Assembly (NCBI GenBank): GCA_019745415.1
Contig: JAIETF010000006.1
Coordinates: forward strand, 62,001 to 126,000
Origin: Candidatus Obscuribacterales bacterium
GTDB taxonomy: Bacteria > Cyanobacteriota > Vampirovibrionia > Obscuribacterales > Obscuribacteraceae
Length of the DNA: 64,000 nt
Direction: 5' to 3'
Positions 16,946-26,800 of this stretch are shown piece by piece. Below the pieces are notes generated by a model that did no database searches, was not told the DNA's origin, and worked only from the letters and a program-made list of their open reading frames with translations. Position numbers and translations under genes: made by a program. Numbering within the stretch: the stretch's first letter is position 1; each line of letters starts with the position of its first letter.

Positions 16946-17007
16946 GCCGGCACTTTGTTTAGTTCATTTAGCGACATGCAAGTAAGAAATTTTCAGGAGT
17001 AAAGTCA

Positions 17008-17988
17008 ATGGCTTTAATGAATATGGCAAAATCCATCAACCTCGCATTGTTCGAGGCAATGGAAAGAGACGAGAAAGTAATCGTCATGGGCGAAGACGTC
17101 GGCCCCGATGAAGGCGTCTTCCGAATCACCGAAGGTCTGCATGCCAAGTTCGGCGACAAGAGAGTGCTCGATACTCCTCTTGCTGAGTCAGGCATCGTCG
17201 GCACGGCAATTGGGCTTGCCATCTACGGCATCAAACCTGTTTGCGAAATACAATTCTCTGGTTTCGACTATTACAGCTTCCACCAGCTGGAATGTCATGC
17301 CTCGCGCTTTCGCAACCGCACCCGCGGTCGCCTATCAGTACCACTGGTGATGCGCGCCCCATACGGCGGTGGCATAAGAGCTCTCGAGCACCATTCCGAA
17401 AGCCGCGAAGCTATTTACGCTCATACCCCCGGTCTCAAAGTAGTTATTCCTTCCGGTCCGAGAAATGCGCGAGCTCTGCTGCATAGCGCTATTCAAGATC
17501 CAGATCCGGTTATCTATTATGAGCCGAAAGCACTCTATAGATTATTCAAAGAAGAAGTGCCGGAAAAAATGGAAACCTTGCCGATCGGACAATCACAGAT
17601 AGTGAAAGAAGGCAAAGACATCACTCTCATCTCTTACGGCGCTTCACTGCGAGCCGCAATGGAAGCAGCAGAAATGCTTGAAGATGAAGACGGAGTCAAA
17701 GCCGAAGTGATCGACTTGCTCACCATCGCGCCCCTTGATGCCACCTTGATTATCGAAAGCATCAAGAAAACCGGAAGAGCCGTGATTGTGCACGAAGGAC
17801 CCCGCACCTGCGGACTGGGCGCCGAAGTGGTAGCCAGAGTAAATGAAGCGGCATTGCTCTATCTTGAGGCGCCCATCAAGCGCGTCACCGGTTTCGACAC
17901 ACCCATTCCCTATTTCTCTAAAGAGAGATTCTACTTGCCCGATCCAGAAAGAGTGCTCTCGGCATGCCGCGAAACTCTCTCATTTTAA
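17008..17988 (+). CDS. pdhB: Pyruvate dehydrogenase E1 component, beta subunit
   Basis: 326 residues. It forms the E1 heterotetramer with PdhA. Diagnostic segments are MGEDVGPDEGVFRITEGL, DTPLAESGIVGTAIGLA, IQFSGFDYYSFHQLE and MRAPYGGGIRALEHHSES, followed by the transketolase C-terminal domain with HEGPRTCGLGAEV. AGGAG lies nine bases before the ATG and the gene follows pdhA by 62 bp. Cytoplasmic. Confidence 0.94.
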   Translation: MALMNMAKSINLALFEAMERDEKVIVMGEDVGPDEGVFRITEGLHAKFGDKRVLDTPLAESGIVGTAIGLAIYGIKPVCEIQFSGFDYYSFHQLECHASRFRNRTRGRLSVPLVMRAPYGGGIRALEHHSESREAIYAHTPGLKVVIPSGPRNARALLHSAIQDPDPVIYYEPKALYRLFKEEVPEKMETLPIGQSQIVKEGKDITLISYGASLRAAMEAAEMLEDEDGVKAEVIDLLTIAPLDATLIIESIKKTGRAVIVHEGPRTCGLGAEVVARVNEAALLYLEAPIKRVTGFDTPIPYFSKERFYLPDPERVLSACRETLSF

Positions 17989-18002
17989 AAAGGAACTAGC
18001 TA

Positions 18003-19400
18003 ATGTCAGTTGATTTTATTTTGCCGGATCTTGGCGAAGGCATTCACGAAGCCGAAATCATCGCGGTGAAAGTGAAAGTCGGAGAAACAGTCAAAGAAGA
18101 CCAACCAATCTTGGAAGTTGAAACAGACAAGGCCGTGGTTGAGATACCTTCCCCTTATGCCGGTATCGTCTCGAAAGTGCATGTGGAAGCTGGACAACAA
18201 GTCACTGTCGGTAGTGTCATGATCAGCTATGATATTGCCGGCGCCAGTGCTGTTTCGGCAGCTAAGCCCGCTGAAACAGCGGCGGTTCCGGCTAAGGCGG
18301 CGGCACCGGCTGCCGCAATAGAAGCAGCCCCAACGCAAGCACGCACTCAAGGTGGTAACGGCAAAGGAACCGCGACAGCGGTACGTGTGGAAAGAGACCG
18401 CTCAAGACCCGTGCCTGCAGCTCCGGCAGTGAGAAGACTGGCTAGAGAACTAGGAGTCGATCTCTACGTAGTGGGCGGCAGCGGCAATGGCGGTCGCGTC
18501 TTGAAAGAAGACGTCATGGCTTTTGCTGCAGGCACCCTAGAGAGCCGCATTCAGAGCGGCCCCTCAACGGTCGAATACCCGGCCGCTCGCCATGGCGGCA
18601 TCGAAATCAATACTTCCTCCGGTCCGGCAGTGCCACTGCGCTCCGGCATGAGCAGCGAAGCCGTAGAATATCCCGATTTTGCTAAGTATGGACCGGTGGA
18701 AAGACAGCCGCTCAAGTCAATAAGAAGAAAAATCGCCATCAATATGACCCAGGCCTGGACTCATATACCGCACGTCACACACTTTGACGAAGCTGATGTG
18801 ACCATGCTTTCGGCATTGATTCCTAAGTACGAAGCAGAATTCGCCAAGAAAGCGGGTAATGCCAAAGTACGTCCTACCCTCACTGTTTTTGCTCTCAAAG
18901 CAATAGCCAGTGCACTCAAGGCTTACCCTCAATTCAATTCAAGTCTTGACGAAAACACCGGTGAAATTGTGGTCAAACACTATTACAACTTGGGTGTAGC
19001 AGTGGCCACCGAGCGCGGACTGATCGTACCTGTCATTCGAGATGTCGACAAGAAGAGCTTCTTTGAAGTGGCAGTGGAACTGGCTGAGATTGCCGAGAAA
19101 ACTCGTACCGGCAAAATCGAATTGGAAAGACTAGCCGGGGGTACCTTCACCCTCACCAATATTGGTTCCATCGGCGGTACCAGTATGTCTCCCATGATCA
19201 ACTTCCCGGAAGCAGCAATTCTGGGCATGGCAAGGGCTGCACAAAAACCAATAGTGAAAGACGGACAAATAGCTATCGGCACCATCCTGCCGCTCGCTCT
19301 TTCCTTTGACCACAGGCTGGCTGACGGCGCCGAAGCGGCATATTTCGTCAGACATGTGATCGATAGACTGGAAGATCCGGTTCGCTTCCTTCTTTATTAA
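18003..19400 (+). CDS. pdhC: Dihydrolipoyllysine acetyltransferase (PDH E2)
   Basis: 465 residues, with one N-terminal lipoyl domain (lipoyl lysine K43 in [13 protein letters not shown]), an Ala/Pro-rich linker, a peripheral subunit-binding domain (about 140-175; [24 protein letters not shown]), a second linker and the catalytic domain. The active-site motif is SFDHRLADG with H437 and D441. It transfers the acetyl group from lipoamide to CoA and forms the core to which E1 and E3 bind. AAGGA precedes the ATG and the gap from pdhB is 14 bp. Lipoylation would depend on the adjacent lipA product. Confidence 0.94.
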   Translation: MSVDFILPDLGEGIHEAEIIAVKVKVGETVKEDQPILEVETDKAVVEIPSPYAGIVSKVHVEAGQQVTVGSVMISYDIAGASAVSAAKPAETAAVPAKAAAPAAAIEAAPTQARTQGGNGKGTATAVRVERDRSRPVPAAPAVRRLARELGVDLYVVGGSGNGGRVLKEDVMAFAAGTLESRIQSGPSTVEYPAARHGGIEINTSSGPAVPLRSGMSSEAVEYPDFAKYGPVERQPLKSIRRKIAINMTQAWTHIPHVTHFDEADVTMLSALIPKYEAEFAKKAGNAKVRPTLTVFALKAIASALKAYPQFNSSLDENTGEIVVKHYYNLGVAVATERGLIVPVIRDVDKKSFFEVAVELAEIAEKTRTGKIELERLAGGTFTLTNIGSIGGTSMSPMINFPEAAILGMARAAQKPIVKDGQIAIGTILPLALSFDHRLADGAEAAYFVRHVIDRLEDPVRFLLY

Positions 19401-19434
19401 TTGGAAAACTGAAAACTAGGCTAAGAGGTGCTTT

Positions 19435-20892
19435 ATGGTAGTCGGTGAAATGGTGCAAGAAGTAGACGTTGCAGTAATCGGCGGCGGACCCGGCGGTTAC
19501 ACGGCGGCGCTCAGATTAGCCGAATTAGGGCTGCGCACTATACTGGTTGATGCCCAACCCAAGCCGGGCGGTGTCTGCCTGCATATGGGCTGCATTCCTT
19601 CTAAAGCCCTCCTTCATGCCGCCGAAGTTTTGGATAGCGCCAAAAGCGCCGCCAAAATAGGCATCAGTTTTGCCGAACCAAAGATTGATGTAGATGCTCT
19701 ACGCAATTGGAAGCAAAGTGTTCTAGACAAACTGGCCCAAGGCATTGTAGGCATGTGCAAAAGCGCCGGTGTGGAAATTCTCAATGGCAAAGCAGTTTTT
19801 CAAGATTCACGCTCGGTGAGAGTAGATTGCCCCGGCGAGAGCGCTGTGCGCATTAAATATAAGCACTGCATTCTTGCCACCGGGTCGCGCCCCACAGCGC
19901 TGCCCAAGCTTTTTGCCTCAGAAGAAGAAATGCTCAGCGATAGAGTTATGGATTCGACCAAGGCCCTTGCCCTGAGCGAAATACCGAAAGAGTTGGTAGT
20001 TATCGGCGGCGGTTATATCGGTCTTGAACTTGGTTCAGTTTATGCCGCCCTCGGCAGCAAAGTAACCGTTATTGAAATGACCGACGGGCTCTTGCCAGGC
20101 GCCGATCGCGATCTAGTTAAACCGCTTGCGGCTAAATTAGGCGAGGCTTTCAAAGCCATACACCTAAGCACTAAAGTGACTGCAATCAAGGTCAACAAAG
20201 ACTCGGTTGAAGTTTCAGTGGAAGGCAAAGACGTACCGCCGGTTATCAAAGCCGACAAAGTACTCATTTCAGTTGGTCGCCGACCCAATTCAGACGGTAT
20301 CGGTCTGGAAAACACCCAGGTGGAAATCGATCAGTTCGGCTTCGTCACCATAGACGAAACCTGCCGCACCAAAGACAAGCGCATTTTGGCAATTGGCGAT
20401 GTCAGTGGTCAGCCCATGCTCGCCCATCGAGCCCTCAGACAAGCCTTTGTCGCTGCCGAAGTTCTGGCAGGCAAAGATTCTCGCTTCGACAACAGAGTTG
20501 TTCCCGCTGTCGTTTTCACCGAACCCGAAGTGGCCTGGTGCGGACTGACTGAAATTGAAGCCAAAGCTAAAGGCATCGACTTCCAAGTAGCCAGATTCCC
20601 TTGGTCGGCTTCGGGCAGGGCCATGACCCTGGGTGGAGCAGCCGGTACAACCAAGGTCATGTTCTCGCCTGAAACTCAAGAAATTCTGGGCGTCGGCATT
20701 GTCGGTCCCAGAGCCGGCGACCTAATTTCGGAAGCCTGCCTGGCTATAGAAATGGGTGCCACTCTCGAAGACTTTGCCGTGACTATCCATCCCCACCCTA
20801 CCCTTTCTGAAACGATTAATGAAGCAAGCCTGGCAGCGCTCTCAAGATTAGAGAGAAACCGCGCCAAAGAGGCTGCTAAGACGGCCGGCTAA
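19435..20892 (+). CDS. lpdA: Dihydrolipoyl dehydrogenase (E3)
   Basis: 485 residues. This FAD flavoprotein reoxidises dihydrolipoamide and reduces NAD. The FAD-binding motif is VIGGGPGGYTAA, the redox disulfide is C48-C53 (GGVCLHMGCIPSK), the NAD-binding motif is VIGGGYIGLELGS, the second FAD motif ends AIGDVSGQPMLAH, and the catalytic base is H454 in HPHPTLSE. AGAGGTG precedes the ATG. Last gene of the pdh operon, 34 bp after pdhC, followed by a terminator. Confidence 0.95.
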   Translation: MVVGEMVQEVDVAVIGGGPGGYTAALRLAELGLRTILVDAQPKPGGVCLHMGCIPSKALLHAAEVLDSAKSAAKIGISFAEPKIDVDALRNWKQSVLDKLAQGIVGMCKSAGVEILNGKAVFQDSRSVRVDCPGESAVRIKYKHCILATGSRPTALPKLFASEEEMLSDRVMDSTKALALSEIPKELVVIGGGYIGLELGSVYAALGSKVTVIEMTDGLLPGADRDLVKPLAAKLGEAFKAIHLSTKVTAIKVNKDSVEVSVEGKDVPPVIKADKVLISVGRRPNSDGIGLENTQVEIDQFGFVTIDETCRTKDKRILAIGDVSGQPMLAHRALRQAFVAAEVLAGKDSRFDNRVVPAVVFTEPEVAWCGLTEIEAKAKGIDFQVARFPWSASGRAMTLGGAAGTTKVMFSPETQEILGVGIVGPRAGDLISEACLAIEMGATLEDFAVTIHPHPTLSETINEASLAALSRLERNRAKEAAKTAG

Positions 20893-20967
20893 GGCTGCTA
20901 CTGTTAAGGGCCGGTTGTCAGGCGCTTAGTTAAAAATTCAAGTGGGCATACACATAATAAGTGGTAG

Positions 20968-20994
20968 GCCGCTTTCGCAGTGGCGTTTTTCTTT
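20968..20994 (+). terminator. Terminator of the pdh operon
   Basis: GCCGCT (20968-20973) pairs with AGTGGC (20979-20984, one G-U) around a TTCGC loop, followed by GTTTTTCTTT. It lies 76 bp after lpdA and 76 bp before the coiled-coil genes, separating the two transcription units. Confidence 0.75.
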
Positions 20995-21069
20995 GCAAAA
21001 GTGTCTCCGAAAGATGCCATGAAGTCTACCATTATGGGATGTGTGGCATTTCAATTTCGAGGGATGTAA

Positions 21070-22500
21070 ATGGCGGAGGATAGTTCCAAACCAGTATCTT
21101 CAAACCAGGCAGGGGGCTTCGGCTCGGCAGCCAATTTGATGATCGAGGCCCTGGAAAAGGCAGGCAATGAGCTTGAGAATACAGTCAGCCTCTGTATGCA
21201 GCAGTTGACCAGCTTCACAGAAGGACTCGACCAGAGTCTCACTTTACAGCTCGACAAAGTCGTCAAGCAGAGCAGCCACCTTGTCGACAGTCACGGTAAC
21301 GTCTTGGAGGCAAAGCGCGACGAAACCATCGACCAGATGGCCGAAATAGAAGCTAGAGAGATGGAAAAGCTTCTGAGCGCCTCATCAGACATAAAGAAGC
21401 AACTCGGGCAGCGAGTTCAAGACGCCATGAGAGAACTGGCGGAGTTGATGGAAGTACAGCTGAAAGAGCTGAATGAACTGGTGGAAGCACCAAGTTCAGA
21501 ACTTTTGGAAGCTAGCAAGACCCGCGCCCTAGAAGCGGCGAATGATGGTCAGACAGCCAAGAAAGATATCAACTTACATGGCGAAACCTATGAAAATTCT
21601 ATGTCTGACACAGCTAAGTCAATCGACGAAGAAGCCGGTCAGGTCATTGAAGCAGCTCGACTGAGCGTCGAGAACAGCCTCGCCGACTATGGCGAGCACT
21701 TTGACGACAAAATCAAGACAGTGCAAGAAGAGCTTGATGAAATCGTCAAAACTGCCGTAGTCGACTTGAAGAGACTGGCCCGACGCGGTGAAGACAGCAT
21801 CTCAGAAGCAAGAGACACCAATGTGCAAGCCGTTATGGAGCAGATTGAACATTGGCAGGAGCATCTGCATTCCCTGCGAGATCGCTTCAAAGCCAACAGC
21901 CTGGAACAGCAAAGTAAGCATGTCAAAGCATATAACGACGAAATCGAGCGCACACTAGCAAGTTCGCAGGAAGAAATCGGCCGCATCGCACAGTCAGCCA
22001 GAAAGCGCATGTCTGTCAATCAGAAGCTCTTTATCAACACCTTGCGCAGAGCGGAAAGGCAGATAACCGACGATATCGAAAGGCTGATCACTAAGTTTGA
22101 GGCGGCTGTTGCCCAAGAAGCGAAAGTGCATCTTTTGGTTTCGGGAAGCAAACTCTCAGCCGGCCCGGAAGTTCTGGAGAAGCTGAGCAGCCGCCTGAAA
22201 CTTCACGGTCAAGAAATAATCAAGACTTTCAAAACCCAAGTAGACCAGACCGAACAAGAATTTATGAGGGCTTCGCAAGTAAAAAACGAGCGCATCGAAA
22301 GCATCAGACAGTCATCGGTGGAAGCGCTGGAGAAACAAGTGCGTATAATGCGCGCCGATCTTGAGCGCATCGCGCGCAGCTTCAACACCGAATTGACCGA
22401 CTTGAACATTAAACTGCCGATGATTGAAGAATCGGGCAGAGCTGCTGCCATGGCAGTAATGACCTATAAGAGCGCCATGCTCTCTCTGGAAAATGACTAA
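21070..22500 (+). CDS. Coiled-coil protein A
   Basis: 476 residues, almost entirely charged heptad-like helix. There is no signal peptide, membrane segment or enzyme motif. Representative stretches are LDEIVKTAVVDLKRLARRG and the ARDTN motif (EARDTNVQAVMEQIEHW) that recurs in coiled-coil protein B. A short Gly/Ser-containing head precedes the coil, and a near-C-terminal segment (LNIKLPMIEESGRAAAMAV) is less polar. GAGG lies before the ATG. It starts a three-gene set with 27-36 bp gaps behind the pdh terminator. A filament, scaffold or DNA/envelope-organising role is possible but only inferred. Confidence 0.75.
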   Translation: MAEDSSKPVSSNQAGGFGSAANLMIEALEKAGNELENTVSLCMQQLTSFTEGLDQSLTLQLDKVVKQSSHLVDSHGNVLEAKRDETIDQMAEIEAREMEKLLSASSDIKKQLGQRVQDAMRELAELMEVQLKELNELVEAPSSELLEASKTRALEAANDGQTAKKDINLHGETYENSMSDTAKSIDEEAGQVIEAARLSVENSLADYGEHFDDKIKTVQEELDEIVKTAVVDLKRLARRGEDSISEARDTNVQAVMEQIEHWQEHLHSLRDRFKANSLEQQSKHVKAYNDEIERTLASSQEEIGRIAQSARKRMSVNQKLFINTLRRAERQITDDIERLITKFEAAVAQEAKVHLLVSGSKLSAGPEVLEKLSSRLKLHGQEIIKTFKTQVDQTEQEFMRASQVKNERIESIRQSSVEALEKQVRIMRADLERIARSFNTELTDLNIKLPMIEESGRAAAMAVMTYKSAMLSLEND

Positions 22501-22527
22501 CCTAAAAGTAGGGACAGGAAAACAGAA

Positions 22528-23859
22528 ATGACTTTCTCAGGCAAAAAACTGCAAGATATCTACGACTCAGGTTCAGCGCAACTGAACGAATTGGAAGAAA
22601 GCAGCACGAGCAAGCTATCTTCTAAGTCTTCAGAGCATATAAGCGAGAGGCAAGAAAGCGAACAACAGTCAAAAATGGAAGTAGCGGCTAAGGCAGCCGC
22701 TGTCGAAGAAGAGATAAAGCGCCACGCCAAAGAAACTGCTGAGCGCATGAAAGCAGCGATGCAAGCCGAAAAGGAAAGCACCGCCAATCATCTCAGAGCC
22801 CTTTTGGAAAGACTGACAGTCTATACAGGCGACTTGAAAGCCGCCATCGCAGAGCTGAAGCAGAGCTATCAAGTCAGTCTCGACGACAACTATCAAAATG
22901 CCGCCGACCACTATGCCAGCGCCGTCGAAAACACCAGCCATGAAATCGCCGTGCAACACCATGAGAGCGGCCAAAAATTGCGTTCACAGTCGAGTTTCTA
23001 CGCCAACTCTCTCCAACAAAAACTTGACCACAGCCTCTGGGAAACGCGCGGTAGCGAGAAACAATCAATCAGTCAGCTTTTCCGCAACTATATGCAAAAG
23101 GCAAACGGCATAGAAAGCCACTTCTCAGGCCTGATGCAAAAGCTACAAGACGAATTCCAAGAAGCCTTCACCTCTTTAGAAGAATTCTCAAAGGAAACCG
23201 AGTCTAGTATCGGTGAGAGCACCGATACTTTCAATCAGAAAATTGAGCAAGTCTTGCAGACTGTGGAGAAGGATATCAACGAAATCTTTGCCGCTGCCCG
23301 CGACACCAATCTCGAGACTTTGAAAGAAAAATTTGAAGGCACACGCAGCCAAGTCGAGACGCTTAGCGGTGATACTGCTAAGCAGTTGAAAGAAGAAGTG
23401 AAGGAACTAACTTCAAAGCTGACCCAGTCTTCTTTGCAAAGCAGCCATAACCTGCGTAAAAAATGCGATGAAGTGAAAGACAAAGTGCAAGCAGATATGA
23501 ATGCCTTCGTCGGCAGAATGACCGAACATGTCACCGAATCTGAAACTACTAGACTAAAGCTGGCCGAAGCGAAAGCAAGAGTAATCGCCGAGATAAGAGC
23601 CGACCTGGTAGCAATCAGAGAAAACTTTGAAGGAAATCTGCGCACCATGATGAAGAAGGGCGAAGATGAAATAGTCAGAGTACAAGAAGAAGTAATCGAA
23701 GACATGAAGTCGGCTTACTCCCGTTCGCTGCTCAAAATAGGCAGTGATAGCCAAGCCACAAAGAATGAAATAGAAGAGGCTGCCTCTAGACTTTTAGACC
23801 TGATTGAAAAGAGTAAGACCCAAGCTCTGGCAGAAATAGCCAGGGCAGCCGGTCAATAG
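22528..23859 (+). CDS. Coiled-coil protein B
   Basis: 443 residues, nearly all predicted coiled coil, with very high Glu/Lys/Ser/Ala content and no signal peptide or membrane segment. It shares the ARDTN segment (IFAAARDTNLETLKEKFEG) and general helix texture with protein A, suggesting they are paralogues. It sits 27 bp after A and 36 bp before C, with AGGA upstream of the ATG. Resemblance to apolipoprotein- or SMC-like helices is generic and should not be read as homology. Confidence 0.75.
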   Translation: MTFSGKKLQDIYDSGSAQLNELEESSTSKLSSKSSEHISERQESEQQSKMEVAAKAAAVEEEIKRHAKETAERMKAAMQAEKESTANHLRALLERLTVYTGDLKAAIAELKQSYQVSLDDNYQNAADHYASAVENTSHEIAVQHHESGQKLRSQSSFYANSLQQKLDHSLWETRGSEKQSISQLFRNYMQKANGIESHFSGLMQKLQDEFQEAFTSLEEFSKETESSIGESTDTFNQKIEQVLQTVEKDINEIFAAARDTNLETLKEKFEGTRSQVETLSGDTAKQLKEEVKELTSKLTQSSLQSSHNLRKKCDEVKDKVQADMNAFVGRMTEHVTESETTRLKLAEAKARVIAEIRADLVAIRENFEGNLRTMMKKGEDEIVRVQEEVIEDMKSAYSRSLLKIGSDSQATKNEIEEAASRLLDLIEKSKTQALAEIARAAGQ

Positions 23860-23895
23860 GTACTCCCCTCACGATAGAAAAAGAAGAATCGAACA

Positions 23896-26800
23896 ATGAA
23901 CTCAATGCTTCGCCAAAACAACCTGAGACTGCCCGATATCAAGCCATATCTGCGTTCTTTCGAAAGGCAACAACCAATCTCGCAAGAAGAATGGGGGGCT
24001 AGAGAAAGCAAGTTATTCCAACCAGGTTGCTTGATCTTTTGTTTGGAGCCGGCCGCAGCCCCCAGCGGGCTTTCATCCTTTTCGAAGAAAGGAGAAGAGG
24101 CGGCAGGAGAAAGCTATAGAGTCAAAGATCTTTGTTTTGTAGTGAGTTCGGAAGACGGGCAGACCATGGTCGTCAATGTCACAGCTTCAGCATATGAATT
24201 CCGCACCCTCGATTCACTAATGGTCGAAAAGGCTCGCAAGTCTATCTTGGACGGCAGAGACTTTCATTATGTAGCGGCGCGCCCGACCCAGAGACTAGAC
24301 AAAGCTAAAGAGAAGTCTTTGTATGAGGCAGCCGCCAAATATGCCCAGGGCGGGGCTCGCCGCAGTTTGACCGTAGAAGGCTCAAGCTTGAGTGAACCCG
24401 TTTTCGCCCTCTTGCGCGAACTGGGAGCCAATTTAGTTAGCACCAATCCGCAAGCAGGCAGAACCGTGGTTGATATCGGCCAAGTCTGTCACATGATCAT
24501 TACTCCTGAAGGCAGACAAGAAGATAAAACCAAGTCGCTACTGCGTACCAATTTTGCCGCCATTAAAGCAGCCGACCTCGAGACCTTGGCTGGTGGAGGC
24601 AATATGCAGCAACCAGCAGCTGCCAATCAAGGTCTATACACCGAAGACCCTGCCGCTCTCTTCTATGGTCAAGGAGCCGATCTCGGCGCTCTTGCTTCGG
24701 AACCGGCTCAGGCTCAAGCTCCGGTTCCCGAAAATCCGGCGCCTTATATGGCACCACCGGCACCACCAGAGCCGGAACCAGCAACACCGGGTCTGTCCGC
24801 CGGCTCCTTGCTCTCCCCGGCACCCGCTCCTGTTATTTCATCGCCGACCAGTTCAGCCAATAAACTGGCGGCACTAGCCCCGCAAAGCCTGGATGAAATG
24901 AGAGCCGAGGTAGTGCAGAATATCGGTTCTGAAAAGCTAGTGGCACCTGAATGGTTTGTGCTTTCGCACGATCTAGTACCGCTGTCGGCCCTAGAAAAAC
25001 CAGTAAGCCCAACCAACAGTTATGTGCAAGAAGCTTTGGCTGCTCCACCCGAAGCGTTGAAACCGGAACCACCACAGATAAGCCCACCGGAAAGCCAAAA
25101 GGAAGACTTCGCCTCACAGTTCTTGAGCGACTACAGCGCCGGACATGCCGGCTCTAAGGCCATAGAAGAATCAGAACGTTCCATTGCTGCCGAAAGAGAA
25201 ATAACCGCCCAAGAAGAAGCAGCCAAGCAAAAGAGACTGCGTGAGTATTTCGGGGACGAACATTTCAATACCTATATAAGTGAAAGCAAACCATCCACAC
25301 CGCCGCAAGAGCCCGCCGTAGAAAGCCCCCAAGCAGGAAATGCCGAGCTTGCTACTTTTGATTCAGATATTTTTGCCTCGGCAGGCAGAAGCACTCTTGA
25401 AACCAATCCGGAGGCTGTTCTGCCCGAGCCGCCTAAAGCAGCAGAGGCGCCCGCTTTGCCAAACAGCTGGATGTCTTATGCAGACAAACTAGAGAAAGAA
25501 GCACCGTCAAAAGGCGCCTTTGGCTTTGACAGCATGCTCACCACCGGTGGTGAGTCGCCTATACCGGAAAAACCGACTTCCGATATTGAAACGGTAGCAC
25601 CCAGTTCGTTGACCGGCTATCCTTCTTCTCCTGATGTTTCTTCGCACGACGAGCTCTTGAGTCAAAGAAGTTCCAGCATACTCGACATGCTGGGCGGCTA
25701 TGAAACTCCGGAAGCCCATTCGGAAGCACCTCTAGAAGCAACAGCCGTTTCTGCAGAGCAAGCAGTTCAGCCTCAAGACGTGATAGAGGCACCGCAAGAA
25801 GCTTCTGCTCCAGCTGAAGAACAAATCCCTGAGGCCAAGGCTGATGAGCAGCAGGTGGAGGCCCCTCGCACGCTGCCGCCCGCGACAAGGGTGAGACCAC
25901 GCGACTATTCCAACCCGCTCAAAGGCGCCAAGCCGATTTTCGAACCCAGACGCACGCCCCAAGCCACACCGATGGGAGTGAACCAATCTTCCATGCCGGT
26001 AACAGCAGAAACCAGTCAACCGTTGCAAGCAGAAGAAACCACTTCGGCACCGGTAGAGACACCATCTGTTTTCGAGCCCGGACTAGAAGCCCTCATGCCT
26101 AATACAGAAGCTCCGGCTCCTGTTGTTGAATCCGCACCAGTATTCGAAGCTCCGGCTCCTGTTGTTGAAGCTCCTGCACCAGTATTCGAAGCTCCGGCTC
26201 CTGTCGTTGAAGCTCCGGCACCAGTATTCGAAGCTCCGGCTCCTGTCGTTGAAGCTCCGGCACCTGTTGTTGAAGCTCCCGCCCCAATATTCGAAGCTCC
26301 GGCACCTGTTGTTGAAGCTCCCGCCCCAATATTCGAAGCTCCGGCTCCTGTCGTTGAAGCTCCGGCACCAGTACTCGAAACTCCCGCCCCAATGTTCGAA
26401 GCTCCCGCTCCAGTACTCGAAGCCCCCGCTCCTGTATTCGAAACTCCGGCTCCAGTACTCGAAGCCCCCGCTCCTGTATTCGAAACTCCGGCTCCTGTTG
26501 TGGAAGCTCCCGCTCCAGTATTCGAAACTCCGGCTCCTGTTGTGGAAGCCCCCGCTCCTGTATTCGAAACTCCGGCTCCTGTTGTGGAAGCCCCCGCTCC
26601 TGTTGTTGAAGCTCCCGCCCCTGTTGTCGAAGCTTCGGCGCCCGTTATTGAAGCTCCGGCATCCGTTGTTGAACCTCCCGCACCGCTGCTTAACACCGCA
26701 GCCGGTTCAGGCGGTCAAGACGCTCGTTTGATGATGAACGAGATGACCATGCTCATGAATAAACTTGAGCAACAGGTCTCTAAAGCAGGCAACAAGCTCT

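Noticed and set aside
26016-26696. Long minus-strand reading frame of Thr/Gly/Ala repeats
   Set aside because: It is the antisense of the Pro-rich heptad array; the GC-rich 21-bp repeat keeps other frames open by chance.
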